Assembly (NCBI GenBank): GCA_002786065.1
Contig: NHNY01000020.1
Location: forward strand, 310,001-374,000
DNA length: 64,000 bases
Origin: Microcyclospora pomicola
Taxonomy: Eukaryota > Ascomycota > Dothideomycetes > Capnodiales
Direction: 5' to 3'
In this document: piece after piece, positions 1-10,463 of the stretch
Layout of the letters: each line of letters begins with the position of its first letter
Position numbering within the stretch: the first letter of the stretch is position 1
Translations under genes and position numbers: made by a program
The notes under the pieces: model-generated
What the model saw: the letters and a program-made list of their open reading frames with translations, nothing else
The model's database searches: none
Told to the model about the DNA's origin: nothing

Positions 1-456
1 AGGCATACAACAACGTGGGACAAGAATTTCAACATCAGACATGCGGAAGAACAGATCAAAAGATGAGTGAGTTTGCAGATATTCCAGACGCTCATATGGT
101 AAGATAAGGTAAGGTACCTATGTGTGAAGAAAGTGTGGGGAGATGTATGGAGGGGGATATCATGCGATTCCACCTTTGCTTCCGAATGCTTTCAAGGTGA
201 TCTTGCTACTTTCTCGATAGAACTCCGTCGCTTTCGAAATAAGTTCCGCCAGAAGATTGCTTTCTCTCCTTCCTAGGGTGGCACCCTTCCTTCGTGGAAG
301 GGATGGACTCGTCGAAAAATGATGATAGCAAATAGAAGAATCTGAAGGTGATCGTAATGTGCTTTGGGTGGGTGGGGAAAGAAGACTCGTTCATCGCAAG
401 ATTGACTTGATGAAGCCAATGCCTGTTCGTGAGGGGAAGACTTGAGCTGGGCGAGA
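1..456. other. Non-coding flank, 3' side of WSC gene
   Basis: No gene recognised. The stretch lies downstream of the minus-strand WSC gene and probably holds its 3' UTR and terminator. It carries a short TAAGGTAAGGTACCTA motif at 105-120 of a type that recurs in other gaps of this window. Confidence 0.5.
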
Positions 457-1559
457 TCAATTGTGATCTGGGTTGGCCACCTGTGAGAGCATGTTAGAAG
501 TCGAACGTAATGATATAACCTGCCATCGAGAACTTACTCGTAGAATCTTCCGTGAATAGTCCTGGTTGTCGGCAATACTACCGACACTGTTGCGCCGTGC
601 ACCAGCGCCAGGCTCTAACCGTTGGTCGAACATGTTGCTGTAACCCGATCTCGGGAACTTGCTTTCGCGATTGGCCCTCATGAACTCGCTGACCTGGTTC
701 GTACGCTTGAACTCGGTCTCGGCGTCCTTCTTCCTCTTCTGCTTCAGCCAGAACACCAAGGCTACTATTCCAGCGATGGCGACGACCACACCGACAACCA
801 CGCCAGCGGCGATTCCTGCCACATTGGTCTTGCCACCACTTGATGATGAGTCGGTTTCCGATGGGGAGGGGTCTGTCGAGACTTGCGCGGCTGGTGCAGT
901 GACGACAACGGTCTTGCCTGGTGCAACACTGGTCACGACGCTTGCCGAAGTTGAAGTCGATGAGGAGGAGGAGGAGGAGGATGAGTCGCTGCTCGAGCTG
1001 GACGAGGAGCTTGAGCTTGAACTCGAACTCGAACTCGAACTCGAACTCGAGCTTGAACTTGAGCTACTGCTAGAAAGAGTGCCGGAACCAGTCAGGTACA
1101 CTGACCAGTAATTTGTTCCGCCACCTGTTCTTAATGTCAGCGTCACGCCCTATACATTCCAAACACGAGTCATCACGTACAGTCATCGGTGCCGTAGCCC
1201 GTGCAAGGCGTGTCACAATACGAGTCGTCCACCTTGCTATCCGCCGGAGGTACCGAGTCACCACACCAGCAATCCGTTCCACCACTGAGACCTAGGACTG
1301 CCTGGTTCAGACCCGTGCAGATCGGGTCGCAGTAGCTCTTGGTCTGGTATGCGTAGCTGCCCTGGTCTGTGAGGCCATCGGATGACGAGTAGCAGCCAGA
1401 GTATGTCAGGGCTCGCTTATGGATTGGACTCCGCGCCTCTCGCCGTTGAGGGGGTAAAGCCACCATTTTCTGTGCGTCGGTCGTGGTGGTAAGAGAGAGG
1501 ATGGAGAGGATCGAAAGGATGTTGACCACGTAGGTCTTGGTGCGGTGGGTGGAAGACAT
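457..1559 (-). CDS. WSC-domain cell-wall integrity sensor (3 exons, 329 aa)
   Basis: Plasma-membrane stress sensor of the Wsc/Slg1 type, which in fungi signals cell-wall damage to Rho1 and protein kinase C. Exons read 1559-1181, 1124-538 and 480-457; the introns are 56 and 57 bp (GTACGT..CAG, and GTAAGT with a CTAAC branch). The first intron splits a cysteine codon of the WSC domain. Order of parts: a signal peptide ending near residue 30 (..TTTTDAQ); a WSC domain with eight Cys starting at YSGCYSSSDG and ending DDCGGTNYW; a run of about 50 mostly Ser residues, the O-mannosylated rod; a Ser/Thr/Pro stretch; one membrane segment (VAGIAAGVVVGVVVAIAG); a basic stop KQKRKK; and a short tail ending DYSRKILRVANPDHN. 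That tail resembles the conserved C-terminus of this fungal family only after the second splice. The start is the ATG just before the signal peptide; upstream codons in frame look like leader. Confidence 0.88.
962..1066. repeat. Serine-coding microsatellite (GAG triplets and GAACTC hexamers)
   Basis: A GAG triplet run at 962-980 is followed by tandem GAACTC/GAGCTT hexamers at about 1011-1065. Read on the minus strand inside the WSC gene they encode the poly-Ser rod. Such arrays are prone to length change. Confidence 0.8.
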
Positions 1560-3906
1560 GTTCGGAGATGTCGACCGAAGCCTTCTCTCGCAGACAGCCG
1601 AGGGTGCGACTGCAGCGATGAGGGGGCGTAGGAGAGTAGCAGACGAAGTGTCGGGGTCCGCGTGTGTGTTTGAGTCTTTCTTGCGACCGCCCGCAGCGCA
1701 AGTGGAATTAAACGTGCTGTACTGGTGGGTCAAGAGTGGTGTTGTCTGCTGAACGGTCGGGTTCTTCTTCGAGGGATTCAACCGCACGTCTCCGTCACGT
1801 CTTGCTTGTTGTTCGTGGAGTCTGTCCACGCGTCTCGGTGACTGCAATCCAGGACGAAACCGTGTCGGGTGATGGTAGTGACACGGCAGTCAGTCGTATA
1901 CGGTCGGCGAAAGGTCGTGTCGTCAAGGTCGGTCGGACGGTAAGGGGCCTGAAACCAGGCCTGCAGAAAGGAGGAAGAAGCGCCAAAAACAACAGCAGCA
2001 AGGGCGAAAAGGGAGAAGTGCCAATGTCCGGCAGAAGGGGTTGGGTTGCAGAAGAGTATGGTAAAGACAGTGATGGATGAGCGAGCAGGGCGTGAAGAGG
2101 ATGAACGATGAGGCGCTGGGTGAATGAGTGTCGGTGGTGGAGCAACGGGAGAGTCGAGAGACGAACGGGGTCGATGGGGACAGATTGGGCCCGACAACGT
2201 CCAAAGGAGACTTCGTTGGCGACGCGGAGGCTAATGCGAGGTACAGCCCGCTGATTGGCCCGCATCCCGACGGCAGCGGCTCACCCCTGCAGCTGGTCAA
2301 GAATCCTGCGACACCTTCATCATTTCACGTTGGACTTGATCATACAGTAATGAGATATCGCCAACACGACGATGATACATCGATGGTGATGATCTGACGG
2401 GATCTCGGACGATGCCATCAAGCATGGCATCAACCATCTCCCACGTCATCTGAGTCGTGGAGGACGCGGTTCTAGAGACACGCCCGACTCTCGCACACGA
2501 CACGACCGAGGCGAGCTATGGGCCCAGACTCCCGTCTAATCTCGCCTTTTACAGTGCTTCACTATACCCTCTGAGCAATATGACATTAACACCTTGTGGT
2601 CGTCGCACGAGCACCTACAGTCATCAACACGGTAATGATCAATCGTTATCCTGACACGCCATCAGCAGGCACAGACAGGGTGACCGACATTGGTTGCCAG
2701 TCCAGCGCAGATGCCAACAGCGTGCCAGGCCGATCGCTGGCTGGCCTGTGCCAGACCATCCTTGTACTTTGGCCGCTTTCGATAATCATCACAAGCACCT
2801 TTCGCTAGATAGTCCGGGATCCTGATCAAGGATAGCCCGATGGCTGCTATACTGTGCGAAAATACTGCTCCAAACATGTAGCATACGTACTACCCCGTAC
2901 ATGCTACTCTACTTACGGCTGTCCGACACGCGTCTGCATCCTGCACGCTATGCGCTCGCGTACCTGGATTCGACATCCGTGGACTAACGACACAAGCCCC
3001 AGACGGCCATCGAACCTCGTGCGTTGGGAGGAAGGAAATTTCTGCTTCGAGGGCTTCACTACTAGGTCTTCACCAGTCTACCGAAGCTCCGGTTGCTTCT
3101 CCTTTGCACTGACGTGGAGAAGCGTCGAGACGTGTCTCCGGCAGTCGATGGGCGGGATTCTAGGCTGTGCGGCCGTCATCGTGTGTCTCACATCTTGCAG
3201 GCTCGGGAGCACGGGATCCTTTCAGTCCGACCCTGCAATCCTGTTGCTGGATACTGTAGTCACTGTTTGATCATAACAAATATCATGCACAGCCTCGCTA
3301 ACCCACGCTCTTTTCCATATCTACGCCAGACAGCGATGGCCGAGTGTCTGTTCTGCGAGTCTGCGATGCAACCACAAACACTGCGCTGTGGTCAAATGCA
3401 ATCACTGCTATACACAGTGCACACACACCAGGATGGGCCTACCAGGATCCGTCGACTACTACTGAAAGCCGGACGTCTGCGGCTATGTGAGTAGTGGACC
3501 GGCGCGAAACGCGTATCTGGAAAACAGACTGCACGTCATAATCTCGCTCCGGGACGCAGCGCGGCTACGTGGACCGCTTACGGTCGGGTACAATGACACA
3601 CATGAAGCTGTATGTAATGTACCGTATCGTGATACTGTGCTGAATCTAATGAGACTCTTGGAGCATCAGGTCAGCCTTGCCTGTGGTCTACTGCTTCGGA
3701 CATTTTTCAGCCCGTGCTATACAATCACGGTGGAAGTGGTCATGGGGATGCCCGCTACATGCAGCGTCTTAGTCCTTGACGTGCTGAAGTGGAAACACTC
3801 CGTACATCCAGTGGTATAGAGGTACATGTAAAGCATGCTGATGCATCAGATCACGACATACAAGAAGCACATGGTAACGACAATCGGATGCTTTCCAGCA
3901 TTTACT
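1560..3906. other. Long intergenic stretch, WSC leader plus unassigned sequence
   Basis: From about 1560 to 2300 the minus strand is pyrimidine-rich with several long open frames of biased composition. This fits a long 5' leader and promoter of the WSC gene. From 2300 to 3906 I see only short frames without recognisable domains, and no repeat or RNA gene. Confidence 0.4.
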
Positions 3907-5263
3907 TTACTGCTTTTTCAACAACTCTACTGCCTCCGCCACATCCGCCTCCAAATCCCGATCCCAGTAGAAGCTCATCTTGCTCTTCAGCTTCTCCATC
4001 ACTTTCCCATAATCATCCCCAGCCTCCGGGTCCTGCAGCTCATACAGCTGGCCCGCCTCCCACGACCGTCGCACATGCTCCTGCGTCCGCGGCCGACGCT
4101 GCTGATCAAATACCACGAATGCCTTGCTAATGTCCTCGGGTTCATACACCATAGCCATCAACCTCGACATGATCAGGGCGTCCTCGATCGCCTGTCCCGC
4201 GCCCGCGCCGTTGTGAGGCGTGCTCGCGTGAGCAGCATCGCCTAGCAGACAAATGCGCCCACGGACATATGTCGGGGCCGGGTTGTGCTGAAAGAGCGCC
4301 CAGACATCCGGCTTCTGCATGAGCGAGAGGATCTGCTTCGTTGACTGCACCCAGCCAGTGAAGTCGGCCTCCATCGCTGCGTGGTCCATCGGCTTGACCC
4401 ATTGAGGATCCTCCCACTTGCCATCCTTCTTGGTCGAAAACGCGACCACGTTCATCGTCTTACCGTGCTCAATCGGGAAGGTGAGGATATGTGCGCCGTG
4501 TCCGAGGAACAGTTGAGCGTTCCGTGCCAGCTCGTCGCCCATCAGGTCCGCCGCATCTTGCATAGGGATGAGGCCACGATAAGCATACTTCCCGCTGAAC
4601 ACAGCATGCGCGGCTGGGTGGTCAGCACCAAGCACGATCTCGCGGGTCTTGCTCTTGATGCCGTCACAGCCGATGGCCGCGCTGTGCGTCGCAGAGGTGC
4701 CGTCAACAAAATGCAGCACAACGTGCTCCGACTCCTCCGTGATCGAAGCCAACTTCTTCCCGAAATGCGCCACATCGTCAGGCACCAGCTTGATGAGCTC
4801 GTCGAGGAACTGTGCGCGATGCACCGAAGCTTGACCGGTCTCGCACCATTGATCCATGAGGTGCGTGCCCGTCGCATCGATCGAATCCTCGCCTTTGCGG
4901 AAGGAGAACCACGAGTTCTTCTTCGACTCCGAGCCGTTGTTCGTCATGCAGTTGAGGAAGCCCTTGTGGATGGCCGGATCGATGAGCTTCATGGCTCGGG
5001 CAGAGTTGGGCCCGATCGAGACACCGGCTCCAATTTCTGCAAATGCATGCGCCGCTGCGTATTGAATGTCAGCTCATTGTAGCCGTGAACATCTCCCGCG
5101 TGACAGGGAGAATGGAGTATAAAATGGAACGCTCACCTTCATAGATCTGCACCGGCACACCCTGGTGAAGCAGTCCAATCGCTGTACATAGTCCGCCGAT
5201 CCCGCCCCCGACGACAGCGATGCTGTATTTCCGCTTGGGATCAATGTCGTACGTCGGCGCCAT
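3907..5263 (-). CDS. Class A FAD-dependent monooxygenase, salicylate-hydroxylase-like (2 exons, 424 aa)
   Basis: NAD(P)H- and FAD-dependent hydroxylase of the UbiH/salicylate hydroxylase group; substrate unknown, aromatic compound likely. Exons are 5263-5137 and 5054-3907, with an 82-bp intron (GTGAGC..CAG) that falls inside the Rossmann fold. The spliced product reads ..QIYEAAHAFAEIGAGVSIG. Motifs seen: dinucleotide-binding VVGGGIGGLCTAIGL near residues 17-31, the DG motif GCDGIKSKTRE, and the FAD-ribityl GD motif LLGDAAHASTPHNGAGAG with the following helix. There is no signal peptide or membrane anchor. Length is normal for the family. It lies upstream of an FSH1-type hydrolase and the biotin genes; a metabolic link is conceivable but unproven. 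Confidence 0.87.
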
Positions 5264-6783
5264 GCTGCTCGCTCGAGGTCGTGTACCTCAAAAGACAACA
5301 AAGGTAAGGTCGTGATCGTACTCGATTTCGTCAAGGGACGCAACTAAAGTCAGGATTGAACGCCTGCAGCCAAGATGATTCCTCTTTACCGTAACCAAGT
5401 AACCGGGCAAGCTAATAAGGTAGACGATATCCCCGCACAGTGATCCTAGGTAAGGTATGTACGACGATCAAACTCTTTCACAAAATAGAACGATACAGTG
5501 TCAGCAGAATTCAAGCGTTCACGTGCTGTTGAAGAGGAGAAGAACACAGGGTGTACTGCTGCTCATGGACATGCTCTGACTCTGTCGCAGATCCTTCGAA
5601 GGTATCATCACCTGCAGACCCATGTATACCTTAACTACCTATGTGCTTCCATGATATAGTCATCCGCAATACGCGTGACAACGTGACATGAAAAGACGTC
5701 ACTGCGTGCCTCTAGAGCCGGTCCCTCTGCGGTATTGTAGAGTATGTGGTGGTGGCAGCGGAGAGGGTCAGGTCAAAATTCGTGCAGGCAAATCCCCGAC
5801 CGGCAGTGTCGCTCGGGTGTTCTGCGGGGAGGGGTGTTGGATTTCATTGCCGAACACTGCATGAAGGTAGGTACCTGAGACACCTCACCAATGAAGGGAA
5901 GACGGTGTACTGATACTTCGTCGTCAGGCAGAAACATGTACCGAGACTCAAGAACTACATGTAAAAATTGTTGTTCACGTTGATACCTTATGGACGTAAC
6001 CACTAGTAATTGCTGGTAATACGGTAGGGATCGGTCTACTGTCCTCATTCCTTACAACGAGCGGGGCGTATCCTATGGCCTGGTTCTGTTGTACACTCAT
6101 CCCAAGTTGACCTCATAGGGTATATAGGAGGGCGAGATAGGACGTGTGGAGGAGTGGCGATGTAGGCTGCGTGGAATGCATACATGTAGGCAGGGGAAGT
6201 AATAACGCACCCTACATGTTGTATCGATAGGTAAAGGTACCTTAGGTAGGAGACCAAGATAAAAACCTACCTTCACCTTCCATCCGTCTAGACAATGATA
6301 CATCCACGTACATGATGAATCCTTAACGCACTCACTTTGATGCCATATCTCACTCCGAAACTCCGGCCCCAACACACGCGACGACTTCGGTGATGGTGGC
6401 TCGGAGTAAGTTAGACTGCAGTGAGACGGAGCTCTATTTCCATTCCTTTCGCGTAGATACCGTGGTGTCCTGCCTGACTAATGGCCCGATTTCCAGCACA
6501 TGTTTTGAGTGTTAATCTCAGTGAAATGGTTTTATGTAGTTCTTGAGCAGCATTTTATATCTCAGAAGTAAGTGGCCAGACATCATCACAAGAGTCCGCA
6601 GAGAAGATCCGCAGCCAGGGGGCCCACTTAGGCAGGACATCACTGGACATTGCTGCTCGAAAGCTTACATGCACGAAGGACTACAGTACTACGTTCTAGT
6701 TCCTGGTGAGCGAGACAAGGTACTTGTCCCAAACCTCGTCGACTGCTTCGCATCCATCGCCATCCCCGTCCCACCGACCGACC
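5264..6783. other. Intergenic stretch between monooxygenase and FSH1 hydrolase
   Basis: No gene recognised. It should contain the monooxygenase promoter (minus strand) and the FSH1 promoter (plus strand). Short GGTACC-centred motifs occur at 5866-5875 and 6234-6250, and a TATATA-like stretch near 6119-6128. GGCAAGCTAATAAGGT at 5406-5421 recurs near 27916. Confidence 0.4.
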
Positions 6784-7545
6784 ATGACCGACTCCCCGCC
6801 AGACCCCACCCTCCACCTCCCCCGCATCCTGTGCCTGCACGGCGGCGGCGTCAACGCCGACGTCTTCCGCGCGCAGGCCCGCGCGCTCATCAAGCACCTG
6901 CCGCAGTTCCGGCTGGTGTTCGCGGACGCGCCCTTCTACTGCGCCGCGGGGCCAGGTATCGTGCCCGTGTACGAGGACTGGGGCCCGTTCCGGCGCTGGC
7001 TGCGCTGGCTGCCCGAGCACGCGGCCATCGACGACGAGTCGGCGGTCGAGGAGGTGCAGTACGCGATCGCGACGTGCAAGCGCGACGACCCGGGGACGGG
7101 CGACTGGGTGGGTCTGCTGGGCTTCTCGCAGGGCGCCAAGCTCGCGGCCAGTCTGCTGTACGAGCAGCAGATCCGGCGCGAGCGCGAGGGCGCGGCGGAC
7201 ACGGCGTATAAGTTCGGCATCCTGCTGGCGGGTCGTTGTCCGTTGGTCAGCCTGAGTGAGCTCAGCAAAGGCCCGGCGTGCGTGGATGCGGGCGCGATCA
7301 GCGAGGGGTTCGTGTTTGACGGGGAGAGCGAGCATGTCCTGCGGATTCCGACCATTCATGTGCATGGCTTGAACGATGCGGGACTGCATTTGCATCGGAA
7401 GATGTTGAGGCAGTATCATGACTCGGACACGGCGACGTTGTTGGAATGGGACGGGACGCATCGAGTGCCGTTGAAGAAGACAGACATTGATCCGATCGTG
7501 AAGGAGGTTTTACGGATCGCGAGAGAGGAGGGGATAGCGGTGTGA
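6784..7545 (+). CDS. FSH1-family serine hydrolase (253 aa)
   Basis: Alpha/beta hydrolase of the fungal FSH1/ovarian-cancer-associated-gene-2 group, a family of cytosolic esterases or thioesterases that includes LovG-type product-releasing enzymes. Single exon. Residues 12-21 hold PRILCLHGGG (oxyanion side). The nucleophile elbow is GFSQG with Ser115; the likely triad partners are Asp198 (HGLNDAG) and His226 (DGTHRVP), in the usual order and spacing. The first in-frame ATG at 6706 would add 26 low-complexity residues; I prefer 6784 because family members begin shortly before the LHG motif. The 5' half is much richer in G+C than the 3' half. It ends 68 bp from the stop of convergent BIO3-BIO1. 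Substrate is unknown. Confidence 0.85.
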   Translation: MTDSPPDPTLHLPRILCLHGGGVNADVFRAQARALIKHLPQFRLVFADAPFYCAAGPGIVPVYEDWGPFRRWLRWLPEHAAIDDESAVEEVQYAIATCKRDDPGTGDWVGLLGFSQGAKLAASLLYEQQIRREREGAADTAYKFGILLAGRCPLVSLSELSKGPACVDAGAISEGFVFDGESEHVLRIPTIHVHGLNDAGLHLHRKMLRQYHDSDTATLLEWDGTHRVPLKKTDIDPIVKEVLRIAREEGIAV

Positions 7546-7613
7546 GGGAGTAACGCTGGGAACATCGCTTGTGACTGGACACGAAGGTGTAGTTTGGTGA
7601 GGGTTTCTGCTAT

Positions 7614-10142
7614 CTACAACGCTGAGAGAACCTTTCCTTGGACGCCCTTCAAGGTCTCCGCGGACGTGGTCAATGCTGCCATGAGGTAGAGGACATTGCC
7701 GAGCACACGAGAGTGGATGATCCATTCGCCCTCAGCTGCCAGCATCTTGTCGCGCAAGCCAGTGGCGGCCGTCGAGGCATAGCTTGCACCTGCGGGATCC
7801 CTGAGCGAGATCACCAGCACTGTTCCCAAAGCAAAGACGTAGTCGACGTTGGGACGGTGGGAGATGTCCGTCACGAAGTCTCTCGACCACATACTCCAAG
7901 CGATCTGTGGGGCAGTAGACGTGCTGCTCTGCCGCCAGTCAATCCGGAAATCGTTCCACTCACCCACCGCGGTCAGCTCCGCCATCATGCTCAGGCTCTC
8001 CTCCGCGACTGCACAGCCGACCGCATGAGCCGTGTAGCTGTGTCCGTGTAGAAGGGCATCGCTCTTGTCGTCGCTGAGAAAGGCGTCGAAGATGGCCTGG
8101 CTAGCTGTTGTCGTGCAAAGCGGCAGCAGACCTCCTGTAAGCAGTTTCGCGTTGACCACGATGTCTGGCTTCACACCAAGAAAGTTGGCCGCGCTAAACT
8201 CCCCAAGGCGGTACAGCCCGGTAAAGACTTCGTCGAAGATCACAGGCATGCCGGACCAGTCGAGGGCATCGTCCTGCTGTGTCGATCCACGCACAGCTTC
8301 AACAAGCGCGCGTTGGAAGAGCGGGTCGGCGAACAACATGCCCCCGGCACCAAGCAGCACAGGTTCCATGATCAGAGCACCAAACTTGTGTCCTTTCGAT
8401 GTGAGTTCTGCGAGCGTTTGCTTGCAGTAGCTCGTGTAGAGCGCCAAGTCTTCTGCTCTCTTCTCGGCGTCGAAAACATCATCTAGGCACTCAAAGGTTC
8501 GTGTACCACCAAGTTCGCCGTCAAACTCGCTCGGTACATCGACCACCCACTCTCCTTTCCTCATCTTGACCGTGGGAAAGTCTAGCCAGTGTCCACGACC
8601 GCGGTACCACTCCACCTTCTTGTTGAAGATGCTTGGCTCTGAGCACTCCATGGTGCCGATCGTGTCGCCATGATAGCTGCCTTTCAATCCCAGGATCTCG
8701 ATATTCTCATCTGCGGACCATCCACTGCGCAGCGCGGCTGCTCGCAACGCCATCTTCACAGCCACTTCCATGCCCGTACTGCCGTTGTCAGTGTAGAAGA
8801 CTTTGGCAAGTCGTGCGTTGTTCGACTCCTGGAGTAGCGTCTGCGCCAGGTTCAACGCAGGTCGATGCACCGCGCCGGCAAACATGACATGCCCATATCG
8901 GCCTGCTGCATGAGCAGCCGCAAGGGCGAGACGCGGGTTGCCATGGCCAAAGCCCTGGGTCCACCAGGATGCCGAGCCATCGAAGGCGGGCTTTAGGACA
9001 GGTTCCGTGGGCTGGACGGTGGTGGTCGGGTCTTGCTTGGTAGTGTAAGTCTGGAAATAGTCGCCGTATGCTGAGTCCATCACCACGATGGTATTTTTCG
9101 AGCGTTCGCGATGTTGCATGAACGGGTGCCAGATTGCATTGTCGGCCGCTTCTGGCATGCCTCGTAGTTCATCAATGTGGGTTTGATGCGATGCGATGAA
9201 CCTATCCGCGAACTGAGAAACGTCTGCTAGTCTGCTTGAGCCTTGGTAGTACGCTTGCATGGCCACGACATCCTGAGCGGAGTCAAGGTGTCTCTCGGGA
9301 GGCGGTGGTATTGAGAAGGTGTCTACACCACGATCGCGGAAGTAGTCTTTCAGATAGCCGTGATTGTCGTATCGATCTTCCGAGAACAAGGCCACCTGAT
9401 GGACTTTGTAGCCTCGCAATTGAAGTGATTCCCAGGCAGAGATCGTCGTCCCGATGCCGCCGAGCTGATGGTCACCGACCAAGAAGACTGGTAGGTCTAG
9501 TGGTCTGTACAGGTCTGCCTGTGAGGTCCCTGACGGCGCTGGTGAAAGTACACCTCCCGCAGTCTCGACGATGGCCACTTCGTCTCCATTTTCGGCGTAT
9601 TTTCGCAATTCGTCATGAACTGCAGTGACGATGCTTTTGTCGTCAATGGGCTGTGCAAGATTAGTGAGAGGCATGTGCAATTCACCGGAATTTGTACAAT
9701 CTACCCTTTGAGATGATCGCGCAGCGATGTGCGGGCTCACAGCGTCATCAAACTGATACAAACAATTCGCCTTGACGTCTCCGTCGTGTAATGTCGCCAC
9801 ATGCCTGATATGCGAGTGTTACTACGTGCTCCGGATGCATTCGTCGTTGGTAGAGCTGGTCGTCCCAAGCACAAACCCAAACCCTAACGAAGCTCAACCC
9901 TAGCAAGCTACACCGCACACTGCCATTGCAAATCCGAGCAAGCAGAAAACATACCTGTCATCGGCCTCGTTCAACGGTCCAGTCGAGACCGGTTTGAGAT
10001 ATCGTACGGCTCGTAGTGGTGACCTCTTCTGAAAAGCGCGACAAAGAATAGAGGAAAAGATGGTCTTCCCGACTCCGGTATTGGCTCCATAGATCTGTAA
10101 GACTCGTAGCTTGGGCCACAAGACAGATCCAACTTGGCGCAT
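7614..10142 (-). CDS. BIO3-BIO1: Bifunctional dethiobiotin synthetase / DAPA aminotransferase (2 exons, 792 aa)
   Basis: Carries out two consecutive biotin steps: aminotransfer from S-adenosylmethionine to 7-keto-8-aminopelargonate, then ATP-dependent ring closure to dethiobiotin. Exons are 10142-9955 and 9804-7614. The 150-bp intron (GTATGT..CAG) is the longest clear coding intron here, and the join reads NEADDRHVATLHDGDV. The N-terminal BioD half has the P-loop GANTGVGKT at residues 19-27 and ETAGGVLSP. The C-terminal BioA half has PLP-site features, including NAKLLTGG with the likely Schiff-base Lys and EPVLLGAGGM. About 790 aa is the usual length for the fungal fusion. The start chosen gives MRQVGSVLW; an alternative spliced 5' exon near 10267 cannot be excluded. 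It is transcribed divergently from the KAPA synthase gene. Confidence 0.93.
9880..9904. other. Telomere-like box pair inside BIO3-BIO1 intron
   Basis: Two AACCCTA-type boxes separated by a short GAAGCTC spacer lie in the intron. A closely similar pair occurs in opposite orientation at 22561-22589. Function unknown; such boxes are bound by Tbf1/Teb1-type Myb proteins in other fungi. Confidence 0.5.
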
Positions 10143-10463
10143 TGCGATTGGGATCCTGACTCCTGTTTCTGGCCCAGAACAGCTGCCGGATCTTTCTTCC
10201 TGTCCAAGTGAGCGAGTCTCGAAGACGCAGATGTATGGTATGGTAGTGTGATTCTTACCTCATGCAAGGTACCAACCCGAGGTCGGCCAGACTCGCCCCG
10301 GCATTGACTCGGTGGGCCAAACTTTCGAGATGCGGGCGCTCATCAGACAACTCCAGAATACTGCGACAACGATTGGTCGACAGGTCCCACGGAGATTGAA
10401 CTCGAGATCACGACTATTATACTCTTACAGTATCAGGCAAGACATTATAACATTCGAAGAAAT
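10143..10463. promoter_or_regulatory. Shared divergent promoter of the biotin pair
   Basis: The 321 bp between the two start codons must contain both promoters. An inverted CCAAT pentamer (ATTGG) occurs in CGATTGGTCGAC near 10370-10382. No further operator can be named by eye. Confidence 0.6.

Noticed and set aside
659-1111. Plus-strand frame rich in Glu and Leu repeats
   Set aside because: It is the antisense shadow of the WSC Ser-rod repeat.
1736-2397. Several overlapping frames on both strands upstream of the WSC gene
   Set aside because: Biased pyrimidine-rich composition and no domain; better explained as promoter and 5' leader.
3835-4245. 136-codon plus-strand frame
   Set aside because: Overlaps the 3' end of the monooxygenase gene in antisense; composition is not protein-like.
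4381-5082. 233-codon plus-strand frame
   Set aside because: Antisense of the FAD monooxygenase coding sequence, with no domain of its own.
6640-7461. 273-codon minus-strand frame
   Set aside because: Antisense of the G+C-rich FSH1 hydrolase; stop codons are rare there because of composition.
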